The notes beneath the pieces are model-generated. The model did no database searches, had not been told where the DNA came from, and saw only the letters and a program-made list of their open reading frames with translations. This document shows positions 17,088 through 26,633 of a stretch of DNA of 46,585 bases, one piece after another. Origin of the DNA: Deltaproteobacteria bacterium (GTDB lineage Bacteria; Myxococcota; B64-G9); NCBI GenBank assembly GCA_019307065.1, contig JAFDKH010000016.1, positions 1 to 46,585 of the forward strand, given 5' to 3'. The position numbers and the translations under genes were made by a program. How positions within the stretch are numbered: the stretch's first letter is position 1; the number at the start of each line of letters is the position of its first letter.

Positions 17088-19282
17088 AAACCGTCGCCGT
17101 CCCCATGGCTGCCCATGTCTCCGGGGCCCTTGAGCTGGTTGATTAATTTCTTGCAGCGACCATAGGCGTAGTTGTTGCTCTTGACCATCTTCATGACTGT
17201 TTTGCAGTGGATGATGGCTTTGTCCGGCTGGGTGCTTTTGATGACGTAGGCAGTCTCGTAGAGTTTGCGAGCCTCGCCTTCCAGGGTCGCCATGCGTGTT
17301 TGGGCTTGCTTGAGATCGGGACGGTATTTCAGGGCAGATTTATAGGCGCTGAATGCCTGCGGATATCTTCTGCGATTGTGCGCATCGACTCCCTTGACGA
17401 AATAGACTTTGCCCAGCTTGGCATGCAGATCTTTTGTGATCTTGCCCTTGCCGCCGCCCAGTTTCTTACTGAGCGTTAAAGCCTGCAACAGAAATTTCTC
17501 GGCCTTGGGTGCTTGACCTGGATTGCGTGCCAGCTCCGTCCCGCGAGAGTATAGTTTTTGAAACTTCCTTAGTTGCTTGTTGCCTTCTGATGAAACTCCC
17601 GAGGTGGTTGCCTTGGCCAGAGCGCCGTCAATCTTGGCCGCTCGAAAATCCACCAAGCAGTCGCCAATCAGCAATGTCCTCGATTTTCTTATTGTGGGTG
17701 GCCTGACGATTCTTTTTCTTTTCTTGCGGCGTCCCGCCGAGACGACCGGCTTGTGCAACTTGGCCTCAGCGCGATGCTTGAGTTCGGCGGCGGCGGTGTT
17801 GCTGGGGTCAGCCGACAAGACCTCATCGGCTAAGATAACAACTTTTTCGTATTCTTTCGTGTCGAGAGCCTTGCGGGCCGCCTCGAGTTTGTAGTCCAGA
17901 CGTTTGGTTTCCATCTGCTTTTTTAATATCTGGGCCTTCTCGGCCTGCATGCTTTCTTTCGGGATTGTATTGAGAATCCCGATCGCGCTTTCGAAATCAT
18001 CGACAGCAACCTTGGCCTGGGCTTCAACCATGGCCTTGCTGGCGGCATCCTCTCTCTCAATGGTCGTCAGGTATTCGGCGACCATCTTGTCTTTTGAAAG
18101 AACCGCAGCCACTTTACGAATCAACGGCAGGGCTTCGGTCCAGCGCTCTTCTTTGGCCATGGCTTTGACTTTTTCGAAAGCCTCGCGAGCCTGTTTCTCG
18201 AGTTCTTGGTGCCTTTTGATCTGGGCCTGTTTTTTTTGGGCGGCAATTTCTTCCGGGCTGGGACCCGAGCTGCTGGTCAACTTCTTGGCAATTCCGAGTA
18301 TGCCGATCAGAACCACAATGCAGCCGGCGATAATTATTAAACGCGTGCGTTTGCTTTTGGGTTTCGGAACAGGCCCGGCCTGGGTTCCCTGGACAACACC
18401 GGCATCGGACGCCTGCAACATCATCGTTTTTTCAACCCGCGGTCGGTCGGCTGGGGGTTCACTGCCGGGGGCCGTGAAGGTAATGGCGGCATCGCCAATC
18501 TGGATCAGGTCACCATCGTACAGCAGGCTTTCTGAAATGCGCTCATCATTCAAAAAGGTTCCGTTGCCGGAATTCTGGTCGACCAGATACCAGCCGTCTT
18601 CGCGATGTTCAATGGCTGCATGGTTTCGTGAGACCAGCTGATCCGGGAGAACTACATGACAATCAGGCGCTCGACCCAGCACAAAAATTTCATCGGCAAC
18701 TTCGACATCGGAAGTGCCTTCGGCAGTTTCCACGAGTAACATGGGGACGTCGGGCGGGGCCTCGTCTTCGACTACTGATAGAATTTCAGTTTTTTCAGAG
18801 GGCTCGTCAAGATCGTCGTCGGAAACAGCCGGCAGATTGCCGACGAAGGTGGGGCCGGCGTCGTCGGTCGACACTTCTTCGTCACCGAAAATCATGGCGC
18901 CTTCTTCGTCCTTGGTGGATGCGCTCAGGTCTTCGGGGGTTTCCACTTCTTGATCTTCTTCTTCAAGACCACCCGGTGGTGCAACGTAAGTTTCGCCGTC
19001 ATCTTCGACATCGTCAACTTCGGGTGTTACGATTCTTGAGCTGACCTCCTCAAAATCTTCATCCATGTCTTTCAGCCCGCGTCGAGCGAGTTCTTGCTGG
19101 ATAGGACTTCGTCCGTCAAATTCTGAGGTTTCTTCTTCTTCGTAGCCTTCATCGGCGAAATCCCCGGGTTCCTCATTGACCGCGGGAATTTCATCAGTCG
19201 GCCGCTCGTCACTCAGAGCGTCTGCCTCATCAGGAAGCTGAGGAGGACGCTGGGGTCGGCGAGATCTGCGATCACTAGTCAT
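17084..19282 (-). CDS. FHA-domain membrane protein with acidic N-terminus and TPR-like C-terminus
   Basis: 732 residues. Residues 1-180 are a very acidic, Glu- and Asp-rich disordered stretch. Residues 181-270 form an FHA domain with the core motifs 'FVLGRAPDCHVVLPD', 'VSRNHAAIEH' and 'NSGNGTFLN', which bind phosphothreonine. One membrane helix (about 313-334) is followed by a long helical region (340-730), with TPR-like pairs near 620-700 ('KLGKVYFVKGVDAHNRRRYP' and following). The FHA domain would be cytoplasmic and the helical repeats periplasmic. FHA proteins normally report Ser/Thr kinase signalling; no such kinase is in this window. TGGAG lies nine bases before the ATG. The PBP gene upstream ends about 67 bases away, so they may share an operon. 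Confidence 0.85.
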   Translation of the reverse strand: MTSDRRSRRPQRPPQLPDEADALSDERPTDEIPAVNEEPGDFADEGYEEEETSEFDGRSPIQQELARRGLKDMDEDFEEVSSRIVTPEVDDVEDDGETYVAPPGGLEEEDQEVETPEDLSASTKDEEGAMIFGDEEVSTDDAGPTFVGNLPAVSDDDLDEPSEKTEILSVVEDEAPPDVPMLLVETAEGTSDVEVADEIFVLGRAPDCHVVLPDQLVSRNHAAIEHREDGWYLVDQNSGNGTFLNDERISESLLYDGDLIQIGDAAITFTAPGSEPPADRPRVEKTMMLQASDAGVVQGTQAGPVPKPKSKRTRLIIIAGCIVVLIGILGIAKKLTSSSGPSPEEIAAQKKQAQIKRHQELEKQAREAFEKVKAMAKEERWTEALPLIRKVAAVLSKDKMVAEYLTTIEREDAASKAMVEAQAKVAVDDFESAIGILNTIPKESMQAEKAQILKKQMETKRLDYKLEAARKALDTKEYEKVVILADEVLSADPSNTAAAELKHRAEAKLHKPVVSAGRRKKRKRIVRPPTIRKSRTLLIGDCLVDFRAAKIDGALAKATTSGVSSEGNKQLRKFQKLYSRGTELARNPGQAPKAEKFLLQALTLSKKLGGGKGKITKDLHAKLGKVYFVKGVDAHNRRRYPQAFSAYKSALKYRPDLKQAQTRMATLEGEARKLYETAYVIKSTQPDKAIIHCKTVMKMVKSNNYAYGRCKKLINQLKGPGDMGSHGDGDGF

Positions 19283-19349
19283 TAAAATTACTCCATTTAG
19301 GTGTACTTGCGGTACTGAATAATCCTCAAGCTAATCATGTTCAGGCCCC

Positions 19350-21902
19350 CTAAAAATTCTTGTCAACTTTGAAAAACTGATTTGGGTTGACTACGTCTTT
19401 TGAAGGAACGTACTCCTTGGGCTGCTCGCCGCGCTTGAAGGCTTCAAGTACGGATTGCGGCGTATCTGGCCGGGCCAACAAGCCTGAAAGCGGATCTATC
19501 CGGGCAAAAGCAATCCCGGGCGGAACATCAAAATTTGCTTGAGGGCGCTCGGCCAGAACTTTTTGCATAAATTGCAGCCAAATAGGCAGGGCGGCCCGGG
19601 AGCCGTTCTCTCCGCGGCCGAGCGGATCCTTGGGTTCGTCATTGCCTACCCAGACCCCGGTTACAACGTCATGGGTAAAGCCCATGAACCAGGCATCGGC
19701 GGAATCGTTGGTCGTCCCGGTCTTGCCGGCTACAGGTTTGCCCAGCCGCCTGGAGCGGGCACCCGTGCCGCGCGTGGCGACACCATTGAGCAGGTGAGTC
19801 AGAATGTAGTTGGACTGTGAGGACATAAGCCTTTCCATGGGATTGACCAATCGGTCGTAGGCCCGATCGAATTTATCGTCCCAGGATTGCCAGGGATCTT
19901 TGTAGGAGGTGTTGTTGATCAGGACTCGTCCATAACGATCGGTCACTTTACGGATTAATTGAAGCTTCGGCCGACGCCCGCCCATATTGAAAACAGAATA
20001 AACATTCAGCATGTCCCAGGGTTTGACACACGACGCCCCCAGGGCCAGGCCAAGCTCTTCTCTTAGCGGAGTCGTGATACCGAGCTTATGGGCCCAGGCA
20101 ATATTCTCTTTGATGCCGACTACATCGAGTACCTTGATCGACGGCACATTCATGGAGTTGACCAGAGCAGTGTGCACGGTCAGCTTGCCCTTGAAGTCAT
20201 GTTCGTAGTTTTCCGGTTTCCAGCGGTTCTGGTTTTCCGGATCGTCGTAGACAATTGCGCTGTCGATTATAATCGTGGCCGGATTGTAATCGTGTTCTTC
20301 TATCGCCAGCGAGTAATGAATCGGCTTGAAAGAACTACCCGGTTGACGGCAAGCCTGCAAGACGCGATTGAATTCGCTGTCGGTGAAGTTATAACCGCCG
20401 ATCATGGCCTTGAGGTAACCCAGGCGAGGCTCAGCCGAGGCCAGGGCGCCCTGGACGGCCGGGATTTGTTCCAGGGCAAAAACTACGGTTTCAGGCTGGC
20501 CGTCTTCTTTTTTTGGCAGTACCTTCTTCATTGCCGGCGGTTCACCGGCCAGCAGTTTCGCCGGATCGGCATGCCGCACCAGAATTAGATCTCCGGGCTT
20601 GAGGACCTTGCGGACGTCTTTGACCCGTGCGGCTACACTCTGATAGTGAACAGTTGGATTCGGCTTGCGGGCCCAGCGCAGGCCAAAGACCGGCAGTATA
20701 CCGCGGGTATGTCCGACGGCCACCCAGGCGTAGTTCTGTTTGACTTCTTCAACCACGGCCGGAACGGAATTGCCATTGGTCAGCTTGCCTTTGTCCCCTT
20801 GCTTGTCCAGGTGGGTCTGCAACTTCTGAAGAAACTCGGCGATCTTTTCCTTGTCGTCGAAATGATACAATGCGCCCCGGTATCCCTGGCGATGATCCAG
20901 CATGCGCAAGCCCTGGTTTATGGCCAGCTGGGCTGCGTGTTGCCAGTCGAGATCGAGAGTAGTTTCGACAGTCAGCCCGGCCTCGTAGACCCCGGCGGTG
21001 GCAAAGCGATTTTGCAGCCGCCTCCGGACTTCCTCGGTAAAATAGGGTGCTCGATAGCGAAATATATCCGGAATGGGATGAGCCGTCATGACCGAGCTGT
21101 TGGCGGCTTGCTCTTCGTTCTCGTCGATAAAACCGACATCGCGCATTCGAGACAAGACATAGGAACGCCGTTCCAGGGCGGCTTGGGGTTGATCGACCGG
21201 ATCGTAGTCTGAGGGGGCCTGCGGCAGACCGGCTAAAGTGGCCATTTCATTCAGGTTTAATTCCCAGACGTTTTTATGAAAATAATTGCGAGCGGCGGCC
21301 TGAACACCATAGGAACCATGCCCCAAATAAATCTGGTTCAGATACAGGTATAGAATCTCTTCCTTGGCGAACTTCTTTTCGAGCCGGCGAGCCAGGATTG
21401 CTTCTTTGAACTTGCGAGTAAACGTTTTTTCGCGGCCGATAAAGGTCTTGGCCACCTGCTGGGTGATTGTCGAGCCTCCCTGAACAATGCGCCCGGCCTT
21501 GATGTTCTTAATCGCCGCTCGCAAGATCCCCATTGGATCGATTCCCCCATGACCGAAGAAATTATCATCCTCCGAGGCAATAAAGGCTTCCACCAGTTGC
21601 CTGGGGATCTTGTCGGCCGGGACTACGTCGCGTCGTTCAATGGCGAATTCAGCGATCAAGATACCCGACTGGTCGTAAACCCTGGTAGTCAAGGCAGGAT
21701 TGTATTGATCCAGTTCAGGCAGCTCGGGAATATTGTCTTTGACCAGAATATAAAGGAACCAGATTGATCCAACACCGGTAATGGTCCAGAATATCAAGCA
21801 AGTAGCCACCCAGATCGCCAGACGCATAATACGAGGGCGAGCCTTGCGTGGATTGGCAATCTCGAGTAATGGTTCTTTTTCGCCGGAACGACCCTTAGGC
21901 AA
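19350..21902 (-). CDS. mrcA: Class A penicillin-binding protein (PBP1A-type)
   Basis: 850 residues from a TTG at 21902, chosen because AAGGAGG (21916-21910) lies exactly seven bases upstream. The frame extends to another TTG at 21959 with no such site. It is a bifunctional peptidoglycan synthase: a membrane helix near 26-50, a GT51 glycosyltransferase domain with catalytic E111 in ASEDDNFFGH and 'GGSTITQQVAK', and a transpeptidase domain with S523-x-x-K526 in QPGSSFKP, SMN in 'LVNSMNVPSIK' and K727-T-G-T. An extra domain lies between them, with OB-like strands ('AWVAVGHTRGILPVFGLRW'), as usual in PBP1A proteins. It acts at the outer face of the inner membrane. Confidence 0.93.
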   Translation of the reverse strand: MPKGRSGEKEPLLEIANPRKARPRIMRLAIWVATCLIFWTITGVGSIWFLYILVKDNIPELPELDQYNPALTTRVYDQSGILIAEFAIERRDVVPADKIPRQLVEAFIASEDDNFFGHGGIDPMGILRAAIKNIKAGRIVQGGSTITQQVAKTFIGREKTFTRKFKEAILARRLEKKFAKEEILYLYLNQIYLGHGSYGVQAAARNYFHKNVWELNLNEMATLAGLPQAPSDYDPVDQPQAALERRSYVLSRMRDVGFIDENEEQAANSSVMTAHPIPDIFRYRAPYFTEEVRRRLQNRFATAGVYEAGLTVETTLDLDWQHAAQLAINQGLRMLDHRQGYRGALYHFDDKEKIAEFLQKLQTHLDKQGDKGKLTNGNSVPAVVEEVKQNYAWVAVGHTRGILPVFGLRWARKPNPTVHYQSVAARVKDVRKVLKPGDLILVRHADPAKLLAGEPPAMKKVLPKKEDGQPETVVFALEQIPAVQGALASAEPRLGYLKAMIGGYNFTDSEFNRVLQACRQPGSSFKPIHYSLAIEEHDYNPATIIIDSAIVYDDPENQNRWKPENYEHDFKGKLTVHTALVNSMNVPSIKVLDVVGIKENIAWAHKLGITTPLREELGLALGASCVKPWDMLNVYSVFNMGGRRPKLQLIRKVTDRYGRVLINNTSYKDPWQSWDDKFDRAYDRLVNPMERLMSSQSNYILTHLLNGVATRGTGARSRRLGKPVAGKTGTTNDSADAWFMGFTHDVVTGVWVGNDEPKDPLGRGENGSRAALPIWLQFMQKVLAERPQANFDVPPGIAFARIDPLSGLLARPDTPQSVLEAFKRGEQPKEYVPSKDVVNPNQFFKVDKNF

Positions 21903-22084
21903 GTTACCGCCTCCTTCTACACGTCGCGAGAGTTTATGTGTTTTTTCGCGTTGAGTCAAATGTGTCCCATCATAAAATACGACGGATCAGGACCCAAAAA
22001 TGCCTGTTGTTACCCAGCGCCAGGGCACGATTTCTGCGCGGGAAAATCAGGTTGCGGCCAAGATCTACCGGGATTGTGGCTCTA

Positions 22085-22113
22085 TTGACCCTGTCACGGT
22101 TTTGCGCTACCGT
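22085..22113 (+). promoter_or_regulatory. Candidate promoter of the ten-gene PspA/ABC operon
   Basis: TTGACC (22085-22090), then a 17-base spacer, then TACCGT (22108-22113). The -35 matches five of six consensus bases but the -10 only three, so an activator or alternative sigma factor may be needed. The predicted start is near 22120, about 30 bases before the first gene. No PspF-type sigma54 (-24/-12) element was recognised. Confidence 0.3.
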
Positions 22114-22151
22114 CCGGCTCTATTGAGAGAAAAATGACAAGGAGGCTGGAT

Positions 22152-23999
22152 ATGGGGAAAATCGGCAAGACTTTTATTCCTTCGATCACGTTGTTTCTTT
22201 GCTTTGTTTGCACATCTGGGTTTGCCCGCGAGCAGAATTTCAAGAAACTGGTAGGCTCGACCCGAGTTAGCAATGTCACCAAGAAATCACCCATGGAAGT
22301 GCCGTTTATTACCTGGGGCGGTGATATTGCAACCTTTTATGCCAATGGCGGCCTGAAGACCAAACCGGGAACCATCTTTGCCAAATTGGGGCTCAATCTC
22401 AAGCTGACGCCAGGTGATGACTTTATCCAACAGGTCCGTAACTACTTGAGCGGCAAGACCCCCTTCCTGCGCGGGACTTTCAGAATGATCGGCATGGCTT
22501 CCGAGGCGATCGGTTCAGATCCGCGAACCAAAGGGGTCGTCATCATGCAGATGACCTGGTCGGCCGGCGATCACATGGTTTCGCGAAAACACATCCGCAC
22601 GGTCAGGGATCTCAAAGGCAAGACGATTGTTTTGCAAAAGGGCGGTCCGCACGTAGGCATGCTGGACGACATTCTCAAAACCGCCAGGATCAAATGGGAT
22701 CACATCAACGTAATTTGGGCGGATGACTTGACCGGCACCAAAAAGAGCCCGGCCGAAATGTTTCGCCGCAACAAGAAGATTGATGCTTGTTTCGTGATCA
22801 GCCCCGACATGATTGGCCTGTCGGGTGGCTTGACCAATAAGGGTACCGGCGCGGAAGGTACCGTCAAAGGTGCTCGGGTACTGGTGTCAACGGCCGAGCT
22901 ATCCCGCTCGATTGCCGATGTCTATGTGGTTCGCAAAGACTTCTATGACAAGAACAAAGAGCTGATCACAAAATTTGTGGCCGGCTACCTCAAGGCTTGC
23001 GAAGAAGTAATCGATTTAAAGAAGCAATATGAGGCCCGCGGTTCAGCCAAGTACATGAAGTTGCTGAAACTGGCCCAGAATATTTACGGCAAGGACGTCA
23101 TGCCGACCCTGGAAGACGATGTACATGGGCTCTTGTCCGACTGCACATTTGTCGGCCATCCCGGCAACGTAGCATTCTTTACTCGCAAGAAAAGCCTTCA
23201 CGGCTTCAACGCCTTTGAAAAAGCCGCCTTGAATCTGGCGGTCGGCCGGGGCTATGCCAGTATTCGGGCAGGTCTTTTTCCTTCGGGCCTGGACTACAAT
23301 TCATCCACTTTCAAGGGCTATCTGACCAAGACTACGGCAGGCAGCGGTGAAAGATTCCGAGCTGAGGCGGTCATCAAAGAGATTGAAGAACTCAGCAGCG
23401 GCGGCGGCCTTGATGATCGAACCATCATTTCCTTCACGATCAACTTCGAGCCCAACCAGATACAGTTCAGCGCGGCGCGCTACGGGGCCGAGTACCAACG
23501 CGTGCTGGAAATGGCTGATAAATACGGCAATGCCATCATCGCTATTCGCGGCCATTCAGACCCGACTAAGACCCTGCTCGACCTGGTCAAGGCCGGCATG
23601 CAAAAAGGTCACCTCAAACGTTCCGGTTCACGCGGCAACTACCGTTATTCGTTCAAGGGCAAGTCGCTCAATCTCAAGGCAACCAAGAAGATAATCAAGC
23701 TCGTCCAGGGGGGCTCTTTTGACGGTGCGGCCGGGATCAATCCCCGCCAGACAATGCAAGCCGCCTTGAATCTATCCAAGGAACGCGCTGAAGCCGTGCG
23801 CGATTCGATCCTCAAGCACGCCCAGAAAAAGGGGATTCGTTTCGATACCAGCCAGATCCAGGCGCTCGGGGCCGGTATCCGCGAGCCGTTTGTTGCCAAG
23901 CCGACCAGCATGGACGAGGCTAAACAGAATATGCGAGTCGAATTCCGGCTGATGAGAGTAACGGCCGAGGCAGCCAAGAAGTCCGACTTCGATTTCTAG
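22152..23999 (+). CDS. NMT1-type substrate-binding protein fused to an OmpA peptidoglycan-binding domain
   Basis: 615 residues from the ATG at 22152, with AAGGAGG six bases upstream; an earlier in-frame ATG at 22134 lies before that site. A cleavable signal peptide (to about SGFA) precedes a two-lobed NMT1/TauA-like binding domain, with 'VPFITWGGDIATFYANGG', 'VRDLKGKTIVLQKGGPHV' and 'VVRKDFYDKNKELITKFVAGYLKA'. Residues 420-600 form an OmpA-C-like domain with D470 in GHSD and R545 in LSKERAEAV, the pair that contacts diaminopimelate in OmpA domains. About 60 extra residues separate them. The protein would be a periplasmic solute receptor held on the cell wall. It begins a run of ten genes; the matching permease and ATPase lie 6 kb downstream. 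The ligand is unknown. Confidence 0.85.
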   Translation: MGKIGKTFIPSITLFLCFVCTSGFAREQNFKKLVGSTRVSNVTKKSPMEVPFITWGGDIATFYANGGLKTKPGTIFAKLGLNLKLTPGDDFIQQVRNYLSGKTPFLRGTFRMIGMASEAIGSDPRTKGVVIMQMTWSAGDHMVSRKHIRTVRDLKGKTIVLQKGGPHVGMLDDILKTARIKWDHINVIWADDLTGTKKSPAEMFRRNKKIDACFVISPDMIGLSGGLTNKGTGAEGTVKGARVLVSTAELSRSIADVYVVRKDFYDKNKELITKFVAGYLKACEEVIDLKKQYEARGSAKYMKLLKLAQNIYGKDVMPTLEDDVHGLLSDCTFVGHPGNVAFFTRKKSLHGFNAFEKAALNLAVGRGYASIRAGLFPSGLDYNSSTFKGYLTKTTAGSGERFRAEAVIKEIEELSSGGGLDDRTIISFTINFEPNQIQFSAARYGAEYQRVLEMADKYGNAIIAIRGHSDPTKTLLDLVKAGMQKGHLKRSGSRGNYRYSFKGKSLNLKATKKIIKLVQGGSFDGAAGINPRQTMQAALNLSKERAEAVRDSILKHAQKKGIRFDTSQIQALGAGIREPFVAKPTSMDEAKQNMRVEFRLMRVTAEAAKKSDFDF

Positions 24000-24010
24000 A
24001 GGATCGGAAA

Positions 24011-24973
24011 ATGAAAATCATGAAGAAAACAACGCCAGGCGCTCGCAGTTTCGTAGCTCTGATATTACTGGGAATGCTGGCCGTCTCGAGTTCGGCTGTG
24101 GCATCCGATGGTGACAAGAACAACGTTGTAATTGTCCTGGATGCTTCCGGTTCGATGGGCGAGACCATGCGCGGGACCGGCATTCGCAAGATCGACGCCG
24201 CCAAAAAAGCATTGAAAGAAGTGATCAAACTGGTCCCGCCCGACACCCAGATTGGTATTCTGGTGTTCTCGGCCTCCAATCTGTCTAATGATTGGGTCTA
24301 TCCGCTCGGCCCGCGCAATGACGCAAAACTCATGCGAGCTATCGACAAGCCCCAACCCGGCGGACGGACTCCGCTGGGCCAATACACCAAGCTGGGTGCC
24401 GATGCCTTGCTCGCTCAACGCGAAAAACAATACGGCTATGGCAGCTACCGTTTGCTGATCGTGACCGATGGCGAAGCCGGCGATCCGGAATTGGTCGACA
24501 AGTATGTCCCCGAATCCATGGCGCGCGGTATCATCATTGACGCCATCGGCGTGGACATGCGCTCTGATCACACCCTGGCAACCAAGGTGAGCTCATACCG
24601 GCGAGCGAACGACCCGAAAGCACTGAAAACAGCCGTAGCCGAGGTTTTTGCCGAAGTGGCCGACAGCGGCTCGAATGCAACCAGTCAGGAGGCCTTCGAC
24701 CAACTGGCTTCAATTCCCGACGAGATGGCCGCCGGTATGCTCAAGGCTCTTTCGGCCAGCGGTAATCATCCCATTGGAGAAAAACCGAAACCAGCCCCGG
24801 TCGAAATTGCCGGTCAGTCTGGCGATGGCAAAACCGAGCCGATCGCCGAGGATCTCGACCACGTCGACCAGGAGAAAAAAAGCGACGGGATGAGCACCAA
24901 GACGATCATTTTCATAGTAGCGGCTGTGTTTTTCGTCGTTTTCCTGATTAAGAAATTTTCCAAGAAACGCTGA
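24011..24973 (+). CDS. VWA-domain protein with signal peptide and C-terminal membrane anchor
   Basis: 320 residues. A signal peptide (to about AVAS) precedes a VWA domain with a perfect MIDAS: D44, S46 and S48 in VLDASGSMG, a Thr in 'GGRTPLGQ' and 'IVTDGEAGD'. The C-terminus has a single helix 'TIIFIVAAVFFVVFLIKKF' and a basic end, so the VWA domain faces the periplasm. An acidic linker joins the two. The ribosome-binding site AGAGGA overlaps the upstream stop codon, with an 11-base gap. VWA proteins next to AAA+ ATPases often form chaperone-like pairs, but here the VWA domain is periplasmic and the AAA+ protein cytoplasmic. It more likely bridges or senses an envelope partner. Confidence 0.87.
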   Translation: MKIMKKTTPGARSFVALILLGMLAVSSSAVASDGDKNNVVIVLDASGSMGETMRGTGIRKIDAAKKALKEVIKLVPPDTQIGILVFSASNLSNDWVYPLGPRNDAKLMRAIDKPQPGGRTPLGQYTKLGADALLAQREKQYGYGSYRLLIVTDGEAGDPELVDKYVPESMARGIIIDAIGVDMRSDHTLATKVSSYRRANDPKALKTAVAEVFAEVADSGSNATSQEAFDQLASIPDEMAAGMLKALSASGNHPIGEKPKPAPVEIAGQSGDGKTEPIAEDLDHVDQEKKSDGMSTKTIIFIVAAVFFVVFLIKKFSKKR

Positions 24974-24999
24974 AGAAGCCCTAGAAAGGAACGCGGCCG

Positions 25000-26580
25000 A
25001 TGGCCAAGAAAAAAGGAAAAGGATTCCTGGTAGCGGCGATGATCTGGTTGGCGATTATCGGCGCCCTGGCAGTCGCGGCCAGGTGCTTCATCTTGCCTTA
25101 TTTCAAGACTGAGCTCGAAGATGAAACCGGATCGAAAAGCCGCTATAAAAAAGAAGTCATTATTGCCGCCGATTCGTTCTCGGGCTACTGCGTATTTCGA
25201 TCGCCGATTCTGGCTAAAGAGCTCAAGAGCCAGGGAATCAAGCTGACCATTCAAGATGATAACGCCGACTATGCAGCTCGCATGAAGGCTCTCAAAAAAG
25301 GCAAGATCCAGCTGGCCGTGTTTACGATCGACTCGTTCATTGCCGCCGGAGCCAAGCTCGGAAAGTTTCCGGCAACCATCGTCATGGTTATTGATGAAAC
25401 CAAGGGTGCCGATGCGGTCATTTCTTACTCAGAAAGCGTATCCAGCATCCAGGATCTCGACCACGCCGACGCCCGAATCGTGTTGACGCCCCAGTCACCT
25501 AGTGAATTTCTGGCGCGCACGATTATTGCCCACTTCAGTCTGCCGTCCTTACCTGAAAAATGGTGGATCGAAGCAGACGGTGCCTCAGAAGTGTATCGGA
25601 AATTCATGGCGGCCGATCACGGCGACAAGCGGGCCTACGTTCTTTGGGAGCCGTATGTCTCCAAGGCCTTAGAAGCCCCGGGAGCCCACTTGCTACTGGA
25701 CAGCTCCAAGCTCAAGGGCTATATCGTCGACGTCCTGGTAGCCGAACGCGAGTTCCTGCGCGACAATCCTGAAACGGTTAAGGCCGTGATCGCAACATAT
25801 TTTAGGGCATCTTATTCCTATAGCCAGAAAACCAACGGAATGCAGGCTTTGGTCTTACAAGACGCCAAGGCGACTGGAACCGAGGATTTGACCGAGGCCT
25901 TGTCAGAGAAATTGGTTCAGGGCATCGAATGGAAAAACACTCTGGAGAACTACGCCTATTTCGGTTTGTTGTCTGTCCAGGATGCTGGCCAGCTACAACA
26001 CCTCGAAGACGTTATCGCCAACATCACCGACGTTTTGGTCAAGACCGGGACGATCGATTCAGATCCGCTTGGCGGCAAAGCGAATAAAATTTTCTTTGAC
26101 AAGATTGTCGGTGAACTCCAGGCGGCTGACTTTCATCCAGCCAAGAAACTCAACGTGATCGAGGGCGTCGGATTGGGCCCGGACGATCTCGAGCAAGGCC
26201 GGGTTGATTCGCCCTTGCGAGCCCTGTCCGATGAGGAATGGGACAAGCTGGTGCCGGTTGGTCAAATGAGAATCAAGCCGATCAGCTTCGGCCGCGGAAC
26301 GGCCCGGATCAATATTCAGAGTCAGCGCGACCTGGATGAATTGGCCGACAAGCTCGAGGTCATGCCACAGTACTATGTGGTAGTAATCGGGCATGCCCGA
26401 GCCGAAGGCGATCCTGAAGCGAACAAGTTACTGGCCCAAGAGCGGGCTGACGAAGCGGCTAAGGAACTTAGCCAGGCCGGTGTCGAAGGCCATCGCATCA
26501 AGGTCAAAGCGGCCGAGCCCTCACAAAAAGGCGGGGTGGCCCAGTCGGTCAGCTTTATTTTGGGCCAGATCGCCTATTGA
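25000..26580 (+). CDS. Membrane-anchored NMT1-type binding protein with degenerate OmpA-like domain
   Basis: 526 residues. An N-terminal helix (about 9-30) after MAKKKGKG acts as an uncleaved anchor. The binding domain follows ('VIIAADSFSGYCVFRSPIL', 'GKIQLAVFTIDSFIAAG', 'AYVLWEPYVSKALEAPGA', 'FLRDNPETVKAVIATYFRA'), as in TauA/SsuA/NMT1 receptors. Residues 420-526 resemble an OmpA-C domain. The diaminopimelate-binding Asp of GHTD is replaced (GHAR, R467), although the later Arg (R482 in LAQERADEA) remains. It parallels the first gene but is tethered to the inner membrane, and may have lost wall binding. AAAGGA lies nine bases before the ATG. Confidence 0.82.
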   Translation: MAKKKGKGFLVAAMIWLAIIGALAVAARCFILPYFKTELEDETGSKSRYKKEVIIAADSFSGYCVFRSPILAKELKSQGIKLTIQDDNADYAARMKALKKGKIQLAVFTIDSFIAAGAKLGKFPATIVMVIDETKGADAVISYSESVSSIQDLDHADARIVLTPQSPSEFLARTIIAHFSLPSLPEKWWIEADGASEVYRKFMAADHGDKRAYVLWEPYVSKALEAPGAHLLLDSSKLKGYIVDVLVAEREFLRDNPETVKAVIATYFRASYSYSQKTNGMQALVLQDAKATGTEDLTEALSEKLVQGIEWKNTLENYAYFGLLSVQDAGQLQHLEDVIANITDVLVKTGTIDSDPLGGKANKIFFDKIVGELQAADFHPAKKLNVIEGVGLGPDDLEQGRVDSPLRALSDEEWDKLVPVGQMRIKPISFGRGTARINIQSQRDLDELADKLEVMPQYYVVVIGHARAEGDPEANKLLAQERADEAAKELSQAGVEGHRIKVKAAEPSQKGGVAQSVSFILGQIAY

Positions 26581-26633
26581 AATTCTGGTAGGAGCCATAC
26601 ACTTAATGTTACCCGGCCAAGAGACTTAAAGCA

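Noticed and set aside
22100..22151. Sigma54 promoter as in classical psp operons
   Set aside because: No GG-N10-GC element was found upstream of the first gene.
26606..26629. Seven-codon frame (MLPGQET) before the coiled-coil protein gene, a possible leader peptide
   Set aside because: The ribosome-binding site is 11 bases away and there is no attenuator structure; it is likely chance.
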